Origin: Engraulis encrasicolus
Taxonomy: Eukaryota; Chordata; Actinopteri; Clupeiformes; Engraulidae
Direction of reading: 5' to 3'
DNA length: 64,000 nt
NCBI RefSeq assembly: GCF_034702125.1
Contig: NC_085857.1
Coordinates: 54,256,546-54,320,545 of the forward strand
In this document: positions 46,028 through 57,040 of the stretch, in pieces
Layout of the letters: the number at the start of each line of letters is the position of its first letter
Numbering within the stretch: the first letter of the stretch is position 1
Made by a program: the position numbers and the translations under genes
Notes under the pieces: model-generated
The model's database searches: none
Told to the model about the DNA's origin: nothing
What the model saw: the letters and a program-made list of their open reading frames with translations, nothing else

Positions 46028-46960
46028 ATGCCCTAGTTCATCTCCACGTGCTAGCAGAATTCACATGCTGTGGTTAAAAAAGACGCCCCTCTAAAAATAG
46101 CGCGTTTAAACATCACAATGTTTTAAAATAGGAATAAAATACTTAATACTTGTAACTAGATGTCTCGTACGAAAACTGGCCCAATAGTATTGCATTGAAT
46201 GGATGGGCTAGACAGCAGCAAAGCACACTTGACCGGGAAAAGAGCTAATTAGGCAGCAACCAACCACAGACGGCAGCTAAAAAGCCACCATAAAATTTCA
46301 GAAAAAATAAACGGAGAAATGCTACTTCTAAACACACAATATACACATGAAATGTAAACTAAGGAGACAATCGCAAAGATTTGAAACTCCCATCACTCCT
46401 TGAGCTTAGAATGAGTAGGTCTGTCCTAGAACTAATTCATCTCCACGCTCTGAATGCTAGCTCGAATTCACCTGCTAAACTGAACCCCCCTAAAGAGCAG
46501 AAGGTTTAAACACCACGATGTTTTAAATTTGCAATTTAACATGTGTCGCATGAAAACTGACCCGGTAATGTGTTGAACTAGAATCTAGATTGATGCGTAA
46601 TCACACGTTAACATGACACACAGCAGCGAAGTAAGCAAGCTTGTTTGTTTCGTCAGGGTGAGCAAGCTAGAACTAAGCCAGCAACCAGCCACAGACGGCA
46701 GCTAACCAAACCATTCAATCGGCAATACTAAACTACGACAAGCTCCGTTTTAACTTTCACAATGCAGGTCTACATGAGATGAGAACAAATCACACAAATC
46801 AAACAGACATCAGCATTTGGGACAGGAAGACGGGCGATACAGATATTTGAAACGCTTTTTACTTCTTGAGCTTAGCAATTACTCTAGTTCATTCACACAT
46901 GCTAGCTCGAATTCACCTGCTAAACTGAGCCCCCCTAAAGAGCAGTGAGTTTCAAACAAC
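46028..46960. repeat. Tandem ~400-440-bp repeats upstream of the transposase
   Basis: The segment CTAGTTCATCTCCACGTGCT with GCTAGCAGAATTCACATGCT recurs at about 46432 and 46870 (GCTAGCTCGAATTCACCTGC), followed by AAAGAGCAG, GTTTAAACA(T/C)CAC and CACAGACGGCAGCTAA. About 2.3 units are present. They sit where promoter or transposase-binding repeats are expected in CACTA elements. Confidence 0.7.
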
Positions 46961-48017
46961 GAACAAAATGCATCGATTGCATAGAAAGAAACAACATTGC
47001 AACATACGCAGTCATTGGTGTCGAGGTTGAGACAGGTGATGATGATGACCGATGCTATTTGAATCTCGAGTCCTGAACAGGCGTCTCTTCTTGCTTGTCT
47101 TGTCGTCTAATACTCGCCGCGCAGTGCCAGCCCGTGGGAAAATCCCGAAAGTCCAACTTTGACAGTGACGTCATCTTTTTCGGCCAACATGACATTTTGT
47201 GTTCTATGGGTACAGTATGTGGTTCAATGTTACAGTTTCCCTGGACAGAAATGTTTATGTTCGCCTGATGAAGATTTTGTGGAATATTCTTAAAAACTAT
47301 GCAATCATTGCCCAAACACATTTTCCCCGTTTGACTCAACCATTATGTTGAGAAAGCATATATTTATTCATTTTTACAATTTTTTGCTTCAGTCCCTTAT
47401 TACAGTGTACATGTATTGATTAATTATCCAAATACTTGATGACAGAAGCTATGATGTTTGTTATATTTCATTTTAACCAATTATTATGGTATTGTCAAAT
47501 TCTAAATCTTGCTTTCGGACATGGGGTTTTGAAGGTACTGATGACACACTGCAACGTGTAAAATAAAAACAATAAAACTATATAAATATGAAATCATATT
47601 TTAGTGTACAAAACTTCTTCTTCTATCATTCCAGCTAATTTTGTTGCAATTTTTAATTACATTTTAAGCACAAACATGAGTTTTATCTCCCGGACATGTT
47701 TTGTCCCATCTCTCAAGAATCCCTGAGAACATATCATTTCACAATTCAAATAAATAACAAGACAAAGTGGATTACTTGCAAAAGCTAGTCTTCTGTTCAA
47801 AACCCTTAATTTATCTGCCAAAAATAACTTCCGGTGTTAATGAATGTGCCAATGCCATTAGAATGCCAAGCCCTTATGCCAGTGTGTGCTGTAGAAAGGT
47901 ATTAGCCTTCACTACACATGCTGCTTTGCACGATCGTTAGCCTATTATCTGACAGACAGCATGGATTATATCCCTCAGCAAGGGTTCCAGATTTTGGGCT
48001 CCAATCAGAGAGCAGGG

Positions 48018-48353
48018 TAGCCTGGTTCTCACCGAAGGTGCGTGTGTGTACACAAACTACCGTAGCACTGCCGATAACATGCTCTCCTCAAGTCAGAAAA
48101 TAAATGGTGCATTTATTGCAACTCATCACAAACAAATTCCTCCAAAAACATTTTTTGTTCATCTCTAAAGACTCAATATAGTCTATAAGCTGTCCTGTGA
48201 CTCATCAATGCGATTCCGTTGATATTTAAGCAATAAATGCTCCATTTATTTTCTACTCTAGAAATAATGGCAGCGCTACCAGATGGTGTGTAGCTCCGCT
48301 CCTCCAGGGGGCTCCGGAGCTACACACACGCAACGTTGGTGAGAACCAGGCTA
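48018..48353. mobile_element. MITE with TAGCCTGGTTCTCACC ends
   Basis: Left TAGCCTGGTTCTCACCGAAG and right CTTGGTGAGAACCAGGCTA-like end (GTTGGTGAGAACCAGGCTA) are inverted. AGAGCAGGG is duplicated exactly on both sides (48009-48017, 48354-48362), so the target duplication is 8-9 bp. Confidence 0.85.
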
Positions 48354-48514
48354 AGAGCAGGGAGGGGTGGAAAGGCAATGACTGCAATGTGTTTGAATAG
48401 ATGGTTTGTACAATGGACACAATTAGCTATGGGCTTCCATTAGCTAGGCCTATGCCAAACGAAACATTCAAAATGCCAAATAAATGCCCATGGGCAACTG
48501 TCAACCACACCTTA

Positions 48515-48683
48515 ACCCCTTAAGACACGGCTTTATACATTTGTTGTTACCAATATTGTAATGACCAAGTTGTGGTGCATTACTAAAAAGCCTGTATTGT
48601 GTCATAGTATTTTAGTGCTATGGTAGTTACATTTCAATGACTATTACAGCGTGCCACTGAAGGTACGGCGCGCATTAAGGGGC
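48515..48683. mobile_element. MITE (CCCCTTAA family), copy 1
   Basis: Ends CCCCTTAAGACA and ATTAAGGGG are inverted. A second copy in inverse orientation lies at 51053-51215; both share ACAAGTTGTGGTGCAT/ACGACTTGGTCATTGCC-type interiors and GTACGGCG near one end. Confidence 0.65.
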
Positions 48684-50056
48684 TACCCTACAAAAAATTG
48701 CAGCCTCCAGACTATCTAACTTGTGAGATCGTCTGGTGTTTACCAGGCAAGGCGGTCACTTTTCTTATGATTCAGAACACAGAACAGACTGATTACAAGA
48801 AACTGGACAAGATTCTGCAGTTACTACCATGTCTTCTTCACTGATTATGCCACTACAATCCAGTTAAACAAAATTTCTTGACTTTTATGTCTTTCTTTTT
48901 GATATAGTATAGTAGAGAGACAGAGAGAGGGAAGGATTGCAAAATGACCCGGACCAGCAAAAAACCCAGGTCGTCAGAGTAGCAGTCCAGAGCCCAGCTG
49001 TTTTGAGCCATGGCTGGGCCAAAAGTGGATTGAAAACAAAAAACTCGGTTAGCGTTTGTATATAAAAGGGAAAAACATCAATGGCATTCCCCCTACTGCG
49101 CACAGGCTTATCACATTTCTGTCAGCTCTTGACAGCATCTTTATTATTAAACAAAGCAGAGAGTAAAAACTTAAGAAATTATATTTTTCTATATATTTTT
49201 AGTATTGGAATTAATACGTTGTCCCAGACTGTTTTGAAATAATGTGATTATCAGCAGGACATGTTTACAGTTATTCCCAATTACATTTTGTTTTATTTGC
49301 AAATATTTATTTATATTGAACATTGCGCAGCCAAATATGACTGGTGATTCAAAATGGCAGACATGAAGAAGATCCATTTATTCATGTATGAAAAGTGTAC
49401 ATTCCAAGTGATACTGAATACTTGGAAATTAGTGTTGACATGCCTGAAAAAGTGTGAATGGAGAAGCATACATTCTGGAAATAAGATACTCAACAGTACA
49501 TGCCTAACTGGCCTGATGTAGCTGGCCTTCAAAAGCCGTGGCACTGAGTCTCTCTCTCTCTCTCTGCCAGTCCCTGCCTGTGAGAAACACAACCCACAGA
49601 CTCTGAGACCATCTTTTTTTTTCAGGTTGTAACATTGCCTTGAACCCATTTCAGACTAAGGCACCTGTCTACTGATGAATGCCTAAGCCATTTTTAGGGA
49701 AAGGTGGCCTCTGCCTATTACAGCCTACATGTCTCAGAATCTGAAGCACATAAAAACATGAAATAAGTTGTATTTAAAAGCTAGGAGGCTCCTCACTTTG
49801 CATTGGGATGTGTTCATTCAGCTACCCACATTTTTAATACAAAACTCAAACCTCAAGAGCCCGAATGCAGGGTATACTGTATGTAGGCGACAAAAGTCAA
49901 ACAACGTATCAGCATCAAGCTAAAATGGGTTAAGAGTTTCTTAACGGGGCACTTTAATACTAAGGGGGCATTCTTATGATGAGGTCAAGGGTGTGTTGGG
50001 AGGCTTGTGATGGGGTATAGCGGGTGCTTGTTCGAAAAAGGTTTAGAAACACTACT

Positions 50057-50530
50057 TTAAAGGAACAGTCCACCATATTTCAGGAAATAGCTTATCTGTA
50101 AATAAGTCTTGGTAAAATATGAGAATACATAGGATTTTTTTTTCTCTATGTGTTTCCAATGTCTAGATTTGATTTTAAAAGTAACCTATAGCCACACTTA
50201 GCATAGCAATGGATGTCTATGGTACCAAATGAAACATTATCAAATGTACTTAATGGCCTTTAAAATTAATGTATTGAAATAAATGAATTTAAATTAATTA
50301 ATGTAATTAAATATTAAATAATTTAATAAAATCTTGGTTTGATGCTAAGGGTACCATTTACATCCAGTGATTGTGCTAAGCTATGCTAGTAATGTTAATC
50401 TATGTAGGCCTAAGCGCTGAGTGCTAATGTGCAGGAAGTACTGGGGAGAAAATGATATGTATGCATGCATGTGTTATACAGTATAAATATAAATATGTCA
50501 CCATCAAAAAGGATGAACTTTTCCTTTAAT
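50057..50530. mobile_element. MITE-like element with TTAAAGGAACAGTCC end
   Basis: Left TTTAAAGGAACAGTCCACC is weakly mirrored by GATGAACTTTTCCTTTAA at the right. AT-rich interior. Confidence 0.45.
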
Positions 50531-50595
50531 GTTTGCCAAACATTTGTGTGTCTGTCTCCCCCATTGTTTTCACAGATATGAGCTACAGTATGTGG

Positions 50596-50733
50596 CTATA
50601 TCCATTCAATTTTCTCCCGCTGTACGACTGATATAAAGAAGACGTTGACAGCTTCTCCCTTGCTGTGTTCCGCGTTGCTGTCTTCTATGGCACCCGAACA
50701 TGCACAGATCATTCCAATTGCAAAGAACAGAAT
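50596..50733 (-). CDS. tspan1-like: Tetraspanin exon 7 (end of TM4, C-terminal tail)
   Basis: ILFFAIGMICACSGAIEDSN through REKIEWI then TAG. Acceptor TTCACAG/ATT. The cytoplasmic tail is long (about 33 residues) for a tetraspanin. Confidence 0.88.
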   Translation of the reverse strand: MLFFAIGMICACSGAIEDSNAEHSKGEAVNVFFISVVQREKIEWI

Positions 50734-51462
50734 CTGTGAATTCACAAACGACAGTGGCAAGTGTTAGTAACATAAGCATTACTACAGTAGGAATGAAGAT
50801 AAAGGGTGTAAAATCAAAACTGGAACGTGATAGTGCTTCCAATCTTCATGTAGCCTCTTGTAACCTATTCTACCTATAAACGCTCATCAAAAAGATGCAT
50901 TTAAAATATCATGGGGTGTATCGAACAATAGATCAAAAATTGTAATGCGAACCACATCGTTAGTTGAGTGTATCGTTACATCCCTATTGACTTCCATGGC
51001 TTTGTACTCAACACATAGTGCCCAACTTCCTGTTGTTTTTTAATATATGTAGCCCCTTAATACTCGCCGTACCTCCTGCGGCACACCGTAATAGACATTG
51101 AAAGTTAACTACTATAGTACTACAATACTATGACAGTGCACGGGGCCTTTATACATTACGACTTGGTCATTGCCATTCTAGTAATAGCTAATTTATAATG
51201 CCATGTCTTAAGGGGATATTAGGGCTTTTTGCCTTTAGTTTTTTGACAGGACAGTGGAGGACAGACTGGAAATGAGTGGGGAGAGAGAGACAAGAAGTAT
51301 CGTCAAATGACCCAGGCCGGAATTGAACCCGCATCGTCGTTGCAGTAACCCAGTGGCCACGGCAGTGTTGCCAGATGTATGATAATTATCGTATTTGTAC
51401 CATAATTTCATCCATTTTGTCCTCTGTCCTCTTGATACAACAATTTGGGTCTTGTATGATAA

Positions 51463-51500
<38 letters not shown>

Positions 51501-52022
51501 AAAAAAACGGTAATTTTGAGGTTTTGGTACGATAATTCAGCATTTCTATCTGGCAGCACTTCCCCACTTCCTGTTGTGAACATACAGTACAGTACCTCCA
51601 CTATACCAACTGCCATGGCCGCCGCTCCAAACTGCAGGGCATGCTTGCCGATGACCTCCCCTATCTCCACAGAGCAGCCTGGTACATGCTGGAGGGGGAA
51701 ACAGGTAGTTTAATACAGGTAGCTTGACAGCAAATGTCATAACCTTTGCGCAGAGCCTATGTTATAAACTTCATGTTACCAAACTTGTAATGGCTATATC
51801 TTAATCTGGTATTTAAAGCACTGTCCCATTTTTGTACTTACAGTTGAAGCTGCTTCTTCATACGAACAGTGAGTGTGGCTGCAGCACCATGAGGGGTATT
51901 CATCATTGTCAACCACCATGGGGGAGCCAGTGAAGTCAGTGAAGTTAGTGTAGCCACAGCAGCTGTACTGCAACAGAAAGATAGACAGAGTGAGCGCACA
52001 TAGCCTACAGTGCACGCACATA

Positions 52023-52058
<36 letters not shown>

Positions 52059-52319
52059 TGTGTTTGTGTCTGTGTCTGTGTGTGCACTTGTATATGTACG
52101 TTAGACCTTTATGTTAAATGTAAATGTATTTTTTATGTGTGAATATGTAAATGTAACACTTTGAGGCAACTGTATAGTTGTGATATTGTGTATGAATACA
52201 TTTTGATTGATCGATTGATTGATTGATTTATTGATTGGTTATTGGTTGATTGAGTGTATGTGTTTGTGGCTGTGTCCTTAAATCCTCCATGGTGGTATTG
52301 TGCAATAAAAATAGGCCTA

Positions 52320-52385
<66 letters not shown>

Positions 52386-54525
52386 CATTCATTCATTCAT
52401 TCATTCATTCATTCATTCATTAATTCATTCATTCATCGATCAATTGAGTGTATGTGTGCATGGCTGTGTCCTTACGTCCTCCATGGTGGTGTCCCAGAAA
52501 AGCGTAAGCGCCTCGTTTCCCCGACCACCGTACGTCTGCCGGATACTCCAGGCCACGCCTCCACTGATGTCCTGTATTTGTGTATGTACCTGCAACAGCA
52601 ACACATAACCAAAGGTCAACTGTCAATGGAAAAAATACATGGAGGTGGGGGTCTGATGGTCAAAAATTCAGCATTTCTTGGATGTAATTTTAATGTCCGG
52701 TATCCCGTTTCATCTCAATACGGAACCTGTGATTTTATCTCTAAATACAGCACAATTACATATTTCAAGGTACGGTTGGCAACCCTACAGCTATCTAACT
52801 TGTCTGCCGTTTACATGGGGCATTTAATTCTCAATTAACTCAATTTAATTCCGAATAAAACATAATTCTGCTTTGACAGCATCATGTAAACAATTCGGTA
52901 TTAAGGTTATTCGGAATTAAACTTCATTCTGAATGATGTGGGTGGTTTATTCCTCTTTTAATTCTGAATAACTTTGTTCCCCTACCATATTACTAAACCA
53001 TATAAATAAACTTCAAATTTGCTTGTAGGTAATTAATGATGTAGTCAGAATGTCTGTTATAATTAGCAATGTAATCGTGGACTTACCTGAAAGAAGTTGA
53101 ACAAAATCAACAGGGTGGGTCCAATAAATTTGGCAAATGTGAGGAGAAAATAGAACTGTGGAGAGATAAAGAGAATGAGATACTGATGAACTGAGAGGTA
53201 CAGTAGATGGGGAAAAACTAAAGCTAGTAGAGAGGTAAGCTGTCAGCAGTGTGAAAATCAGCCAAAGTCACTATTGGTTCGCTGAAAAGTCGCTAGATGA
53301 CGTCATGACGTTACGTATGACATCACAGCGTCACGCACGGCGCGCTGATCTACAGAAAACGTGCCCACATGCCTTCATCCACAGTAGAGATCGGCGGTGC
53401 TAGCTATTTTTTTGGAGATCAGAGCTAATCTCCAGCCCTGCTTAACCGTGGGAAACTCTGACGGCGCAGAGTCACAATTATGTTGAAAAACAATGATTTT
53501 GCACTGAAAATGTGCGTTTTAAAAAGTCGCCAGATGCACCAAAAACTCGCTAAAGGCACTGGATGAGGTTTTTAGTTACCAGGGACGTCAAAAAGTCACT
53601 AAATCTGACAACAAAGTCGCTAATTTGGCAACACTGGCTGGCAGGTACACACAGGGACAGACATTGATAACTATGAAAAACAGAAAAAGACTCTTGGGCC
53701 CCTGGGCATGAGCCTAGTAGGCCCGTGGAGTAAACCTTACATGACGCCTCTGATTTAAAATAATTTACTAATAATCAAAATAAAGTTTGTGTGTTTGTGT
53801 TCCTGTTGACTATTTATTTGAATCTAACTGTTCATTTGGTCAGAGTTGGGCCCGGACATTTGTGAACATTTCAAGTGGGCCCCATACCATTCAGATATTT
53901 TGAGAACATACTTTTTCAAGCTATATAAAATGCATTTTTGCAATACAAAGTAATGGAATGTCCAATACAAAAATATAAAATTCCCAACATTCTCCAAAAT
54001 GGATGTACACCGTTTTGCAATAAAAGTCTTCAAATGCAAACTCGTTTTTGTACCAGGAATAAAAACCTAGTCTTCTTGCAGTTGATGATGCAGCCACAAA
54101 TGAAGAGCGTATTGCAGCCCAGGATGGTGAGGATATATCCTGAGAAGGCCATTGGGAAATGAGTCATGACCTCACCGGCCTCCAGGAAGCCCAGGTGGGA
54201 AAGCATCTGTATGATCATGGCTATGCCAGTCACCTGTGGAGCACAGAGAGGTAAAGAATACGCTGCTGCTTATTGCCAAATTTGATCTTTTCATGAACAT
54301 TTACTGGTAATAAATCAATGTTTACTAGTAGAGGTGCTCCGATCACCATTTTTTGGGTCCGATCACCGATACCGATCACCAAAAATCTTTATCTGCCGAT
54401 TACCGATCATTGCCGATCACAAAAATGATTTCCTATTTTTTTAATAGCCTATTAATTATCCTTATTGAATACCATTTCTGCCCATAAACCAATCAATCTT
54501 AATTTGCACATGTCTATTATTAGGC

Positions 54526-54576
<51 letters not shown>

Positions 54577-56400
54577 CTTTCAGACTAGTGTTGGTAATAC
54601 AGTCTACAGTATTAATCAATGTATAAGTTATTGCATAGAATAACTAAACTATTTAAGATTGAATTGAAACTGAAACATTACATCAAATAGTCTTCCACAT
54701 ACGAGAAAAAAACAACCTGTCGCTTTAAATGAGCAGCCTCGTGAGGAGAGCCCCTCCCCTCTCTGTCACCGTCCACAGTTGCAGTGCTCCACTACCGTTC
54801 TGAATCTCTCTCTCAAGTTTTAACCACATCTGTCGCCGTTTGGTGTTTCAGCGACTATCAAACTAATCGACTGACTGCCAATTACAACTTTGAAAACAAT
54901 AATTGACATGTTTGTGCTGACAACGTGAAGTTGTTGGGTGCTGACCAAGGCAACTACACAGGTTATAACGTAACATGGCTCACTGGCGAGTACTCAATCG
55001 CAAATTACATTGTCACTCAGGTAAACGGCGCATGGATCGGAAAATCAGATCATTGTTGATGCAGATATGGTTATGAATGGTGGAAATGAAGGGGGGAATG
55101 GCGAAAAGTTATAGACAAGCAAAGATGCCTTCTTTTGGTGCAGTTGCAGCTGTGCAGAGCCAGCGCCTACATGCAGCGGCAGGTGTAAAGGCAAATGGTT
55201 GCGTGAGGAATTTAATATCTCGATCGTTTTTTTGATCGGCATGTTTTTCCGATCACCGATCAGGCTATTTTTGGCCATTATCGGCCGGTCATGATCGGCA
55301 GCCGAGCAATCGGAGCACCTCTATTTACTAGTATGACCACAGTAAGTACAGTAAGTTTTGCAGCTAAAAATATGTATTTCTGGAAATTCAAAATGGTGGA
55401 TATGGAGAAGATCCACATTTTCATGTAAAGTGCAATTTTCCCAAATGTAATGAATACTTAGAATTAGATGGTGGTGGTAAACCGATAACATTTGTGAATG
55501 GGCAGCATGAATTCTGTAAATGAACTACAACAAATATTACACAGTGCACCACTGAGAATCATTCATCATTAAAGAGTCAGACAACTGGCTATAACAGGTG
55601 GTGTGTTCCAATACTCGTACTGTCCGCCCTTTCCGCACTGTGTTTGGGTACGCAGGGTGTTCCATTTCTAATCGCGACGGTAAAGTGTACTGTAAATTAC
55701 CCAGATAACGCCCTCAAAACGGCCATTTTTCGAAGTGTGGAGTTACTGTACACTTTTCGCACTCAATGGCCGCCATGATTGTGATGTAGTTGAGTGTCAG
55801 ATCTGTCAAACGGTTGAATCTCTGTGATAACAGCATAGTTTTGATTCCAAAGACAATCGCCATGTGTATTAGAGGCAGGGGTAACTTTAAAAAGTGTCAG
55901 CATAACGAACAGTGCCTTCCGTGTTGAATTGCATATTGGCGGTTGGTAAACTCGGATGACACGCGACCAACCGTCATTTCCGTTAAGTGTATCAGACAGA
56001 ACGGGAATCGGAATGTACGCCTACTCGCCTTGTGAATGGCGGAGGGTGGAAAGGGTACTTCACTGCACTCAAACAAGGTACACAGTACAGAGGGTGAATA
56101 ATGGAACACACCAAGGATAGAGCAAGCCCCTTCCTATTTGCATGTTTTGACATTGTTGTGCTGTGTACTGTATGTGTGTCAGTCGGGCTGCTGACAGCTT
56201 TATATGGGCCCGGGACAAAATCATCTGAAAGGGCCTCAAACTCAATACATGCAAAGTAGTGAGGACCAAATTCTGGGCCCCCTCTCTCCCTGGGCCCGGC
56301 CTGTCGGCTTACTCTGTGTCAGTATTAGTGTGGTACTTACCATGATGCCAAGGTGAAGGGCCAGTATGACCAAGAGAGTCCACCCAAGAACGGTCACCAT
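50596..56400 (-). CDS. tspan1-like: Tetraspanin (tspan1-like), complete coding region in seven exons
   Basis: Coding exons 56341-56400, 54054-54233, 53087-53155, 52476-52589, 51842-51967, 51596-51688 and 50596-50733 all join in phase 0 and encode 259 residues. TM1 is MVTVLGWTLLVILALHLGIM and onward; TM2 is GYILTILGCNTLFICGCII; TM3 is FYFLLTFAKFIGPTLLILFN; TM4 is AAAMAVGIVEILFFAIGMI. The large loop has CCGYTNFTDF (144-146), PSWCC (169-170) and PGC (188), the tetraspanin signature. The CCG region is closest to TSPAN1 as I recall it (CCGFTNYTDF). These proteins organise membrane microdomains. The start ATG has a strong Kozak context (GCAGCCATGG) and an in-frame stop just upstream if the 58620 exon is used. 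The N-terminal cytoplasmic tail is unusually short and the exon-2 donor (CTG/GTACAA) is weak. Confidence 0.9.
51053..51215. mobile_element. MITE (CCCCTTAA family), copy 2
   Basis: Inverse-orientation relative of 48515-48683: CCCCTTAATACTCGCCGTAC at the left and CATGTCTTAAGGGG at the right. Confidence 0.65.
51226..51362 (-). mobile_element. tRNA-derived SINE (minus strand)
   Basis: On the minus strand, a tRNA-like head with GCGGGTTCAATTCCGGCC (B box) is followed by GACGATACTTCTTGTCTCTC and a GTCCTGTCAAAAAACTAAAG tail ending AAAAAGCCC. A 3' fragment of the same family is at about 48884-49000. Confidence 0.65.
51366..51560. mobile_element. MITE containing a ~33-base poly-C tract
   Basis: AGTGTTGCCAGATGTATGAT mirrors the right end (ATCTGGCAGCACT), and GATAATTATCGTA pairs with TACGATAATTC. 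The centre is an uninterrupted C run (about 51466-51498) followed by A8. Confidence 0.6.
51596..51688 (-). CDS. tspan1-like: Tetraspanin exon 6 (end of large loop, start of TM4)
   Basis: HVPGCSVEIGEVIGKHALQF through GIVE, 93 bp. Acceptor CCCCTCCAG/CAT; donor GTGGAG/GTACTG. Confidence 0.9.
51842..51967 (-). CDS. tspan1-like: Tetraspanin exon 5 (CCG motif exon)
   Basis: YSCCGYTNFTDFTGSPMVVD through SYEEAAST, 126 bp. Contains CCG and PSWCC. Acceptor GTTGCAG/TAC; donor TCAACT/GTAAGT. Confidence 0.93.
52030..52430. repeat. Simple repeats in tetraspanin intron 4
   Basis: (GT)n with GTCTGT at 52026-52085, then (TTGA)n at 52327-52384 running directly into (TTCA)n at 52385-52430. Confidence 0.9.
52476..52589 (-). 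CDS. tspan1-like: Tetraspanin exon 4 (large loop)
   Basis: VHTQIQDISGGVAWSIRQTY through LFWDTTMED, 114 bp. The WDTTMED end precedes the CCG exon as expected. Acceptor GTTGCAG/GTA; donor GAC/GTAAGG. Confidence 0.9.
53087..53155 (-). CDS. tspan1-like: Tetraspanin exon 3 (TM3)
   Basis: FYFLLTFAKFIGPTLLILFN plus FFQ, 69 bp. Acceptor TCCACAG/TTC; donor CAG/GTAAGT. The Glu usual after TM3 in many tetraspanins is absent. Confidence 0.85.
53240..53640. mobile_element. MITE-like repeat with GTGTTGCCAAATTAGCGAC end
   Basis: The right end reads GTCGCTAATTTGGCAACACT. AAAGTCGC/AAAAGTCACTA motifs repeat throughout, with a left counterpart near CAGCAGTGTGAAAATCAGCC. Boundaries approximate. Confidence 0.45.
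54054..54233 (-). CDS. tspan1-like: Tetraspanin exon 2 (TM1 end, small loop, TM2)
   Basis: VTGIAMIIQMLSHLGFLEAG, EVMTHFPMAFSGYILTILGC and NTLFICGCIINCKKTRFLFL, 180 bp. Acceptor CTCCACAG/GTG. Phase 0 forces the donor CTG/GTACAA, which is non-consensus after the GT and abuts a dispersed repeat (53880-54040). Confidence 0.85.
54329..55323. mobile_element. hAT non-autonomous element (TTTACTAG duplication)
   Basis: An exact 8-bp duplication TTTACTAG lies at 54321-54328 and 55324-55331. Termini TAGAGGTGCTCCGAT and the inverse of ATCGGAGCACCTCTA are inverted; GATCACCGAT/ATCGG subterminal motifs are dense. A (TTA)n run is at 54530-54576. No transposase. Confidence 0.93.
55602..56113. mobile_element. 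MITE with GGTGTGTTCCA ends
   Basis: GGTGTGTTCCAATACTCGTA at the left mirrors the right end TGGAACACACC (56100-56113). Inner GTACACTTT/AAAGTGTAC pairs support a palindromic structure. Tetraspanin intron 1. Confidence 0.6.
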
Positions 56401-56423
56401 GGCTGCTTTGGTATAGTGGTTGA
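56341..56423 (-). CDS. tspan1-like: Tetraspanin exon 1 coding part (TM1) with 5' UTR
   Basis: ATG at 56398-56400 opens MVTVLGWTLLVILALHLGIM, then donor ATG/GTAAGT. Bases 56401-56423 are 5' UTR up to acceptor TTCTCAG. Context GCAGCCATGG is a strong start. Confidence 0.85.
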
Positions 56424-56445
56424 CTGAGAAGACACACACGTACAC

Positions 56446-56447
56446 AC

Positions 56448-56546
<99 letters not shown>

Positions 56547-56649
56547 TCATAATGAGTCACACATAAACACACAGCTACATTATGCAGTATATTTACATGG
56601 AATAGGTCCAAACGAGTATACACACATTGTAGAGTATTTAGCGTGCGCG

Positions 56650-56736
<87 letters not shown>

Positions 56737-56888
56737 GTATCAAACAGACGGCTGTAAAGTTCACCTTCTCAATTCCATCGTATCTCTTAACTTATCTCTT
56801 AACTCTTAACTTGCCTACACATCTGGGGAGAAATGCAATCTAACGGCCTAACACACAGACATCTGGGGAGAAATGCAGTCTAACTGCC

Positions 56889-56929
<41 letters not shown>

Positions 56930-57040
56930 ATAAAATGGAGGTGAAAAGGAAGTGAATTTTACAGCACTCTGTTGTAGACCGCTGTGTGTGTGTGTGTGTG
57001 TGGGCGTGTGTGGGCGTGTGTGGGCATGTGTGTGTGCACA
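56446..57040. repeat. CA/GT microsatellite cluster
   Basis: AC repeats at 56446-56543, 56651-56734 and 56892-56926 and GT at 56983-57035, in tetraspanin intron upstream of the coding start. A 40-base segment with CATCTGGGGAGAAATGCA is duplicated at 56819 and 56866. Confidence 0.9.

Larger units (their letters stand above)
36389..47407 (-). mobile_element. Candidate CACTA/EnSpm-type transposon with two genes
   Basis: The left end starts CACTGTAAAAAAATATAAG and the right end finishes TTATTACAGTG, so both termini read CACTGTAA inward, as in EnSpm/CACTA elements. TA adjoins both ends, a weak 2-bp duplication. Subterminal GTTGGGTCAA / TTGACTCAACC motifs occur near both ends. Inside, on the minus strand, are a transposase gene (43224-45887) and a four-exon second gene (37920-43001), both open. 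The 3' side contains tandem GA-bearing modules and a MITE; the introns contain two fold-back elements. The termini are an inference; the two genes are directly seen. Confidence 0.6.
47408..50595. other. Intergenic region with MITEs and SINE fragments
   Basis: No gene recognised. It contains MITEs at 48018-48353, 48515-48683 and 50057-50530, a tRNA-SINE 3' fragment at about 48884-49000 (minus), and a repeat at 49200-49490 related to 55350-55520. Confidence 0.6.
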
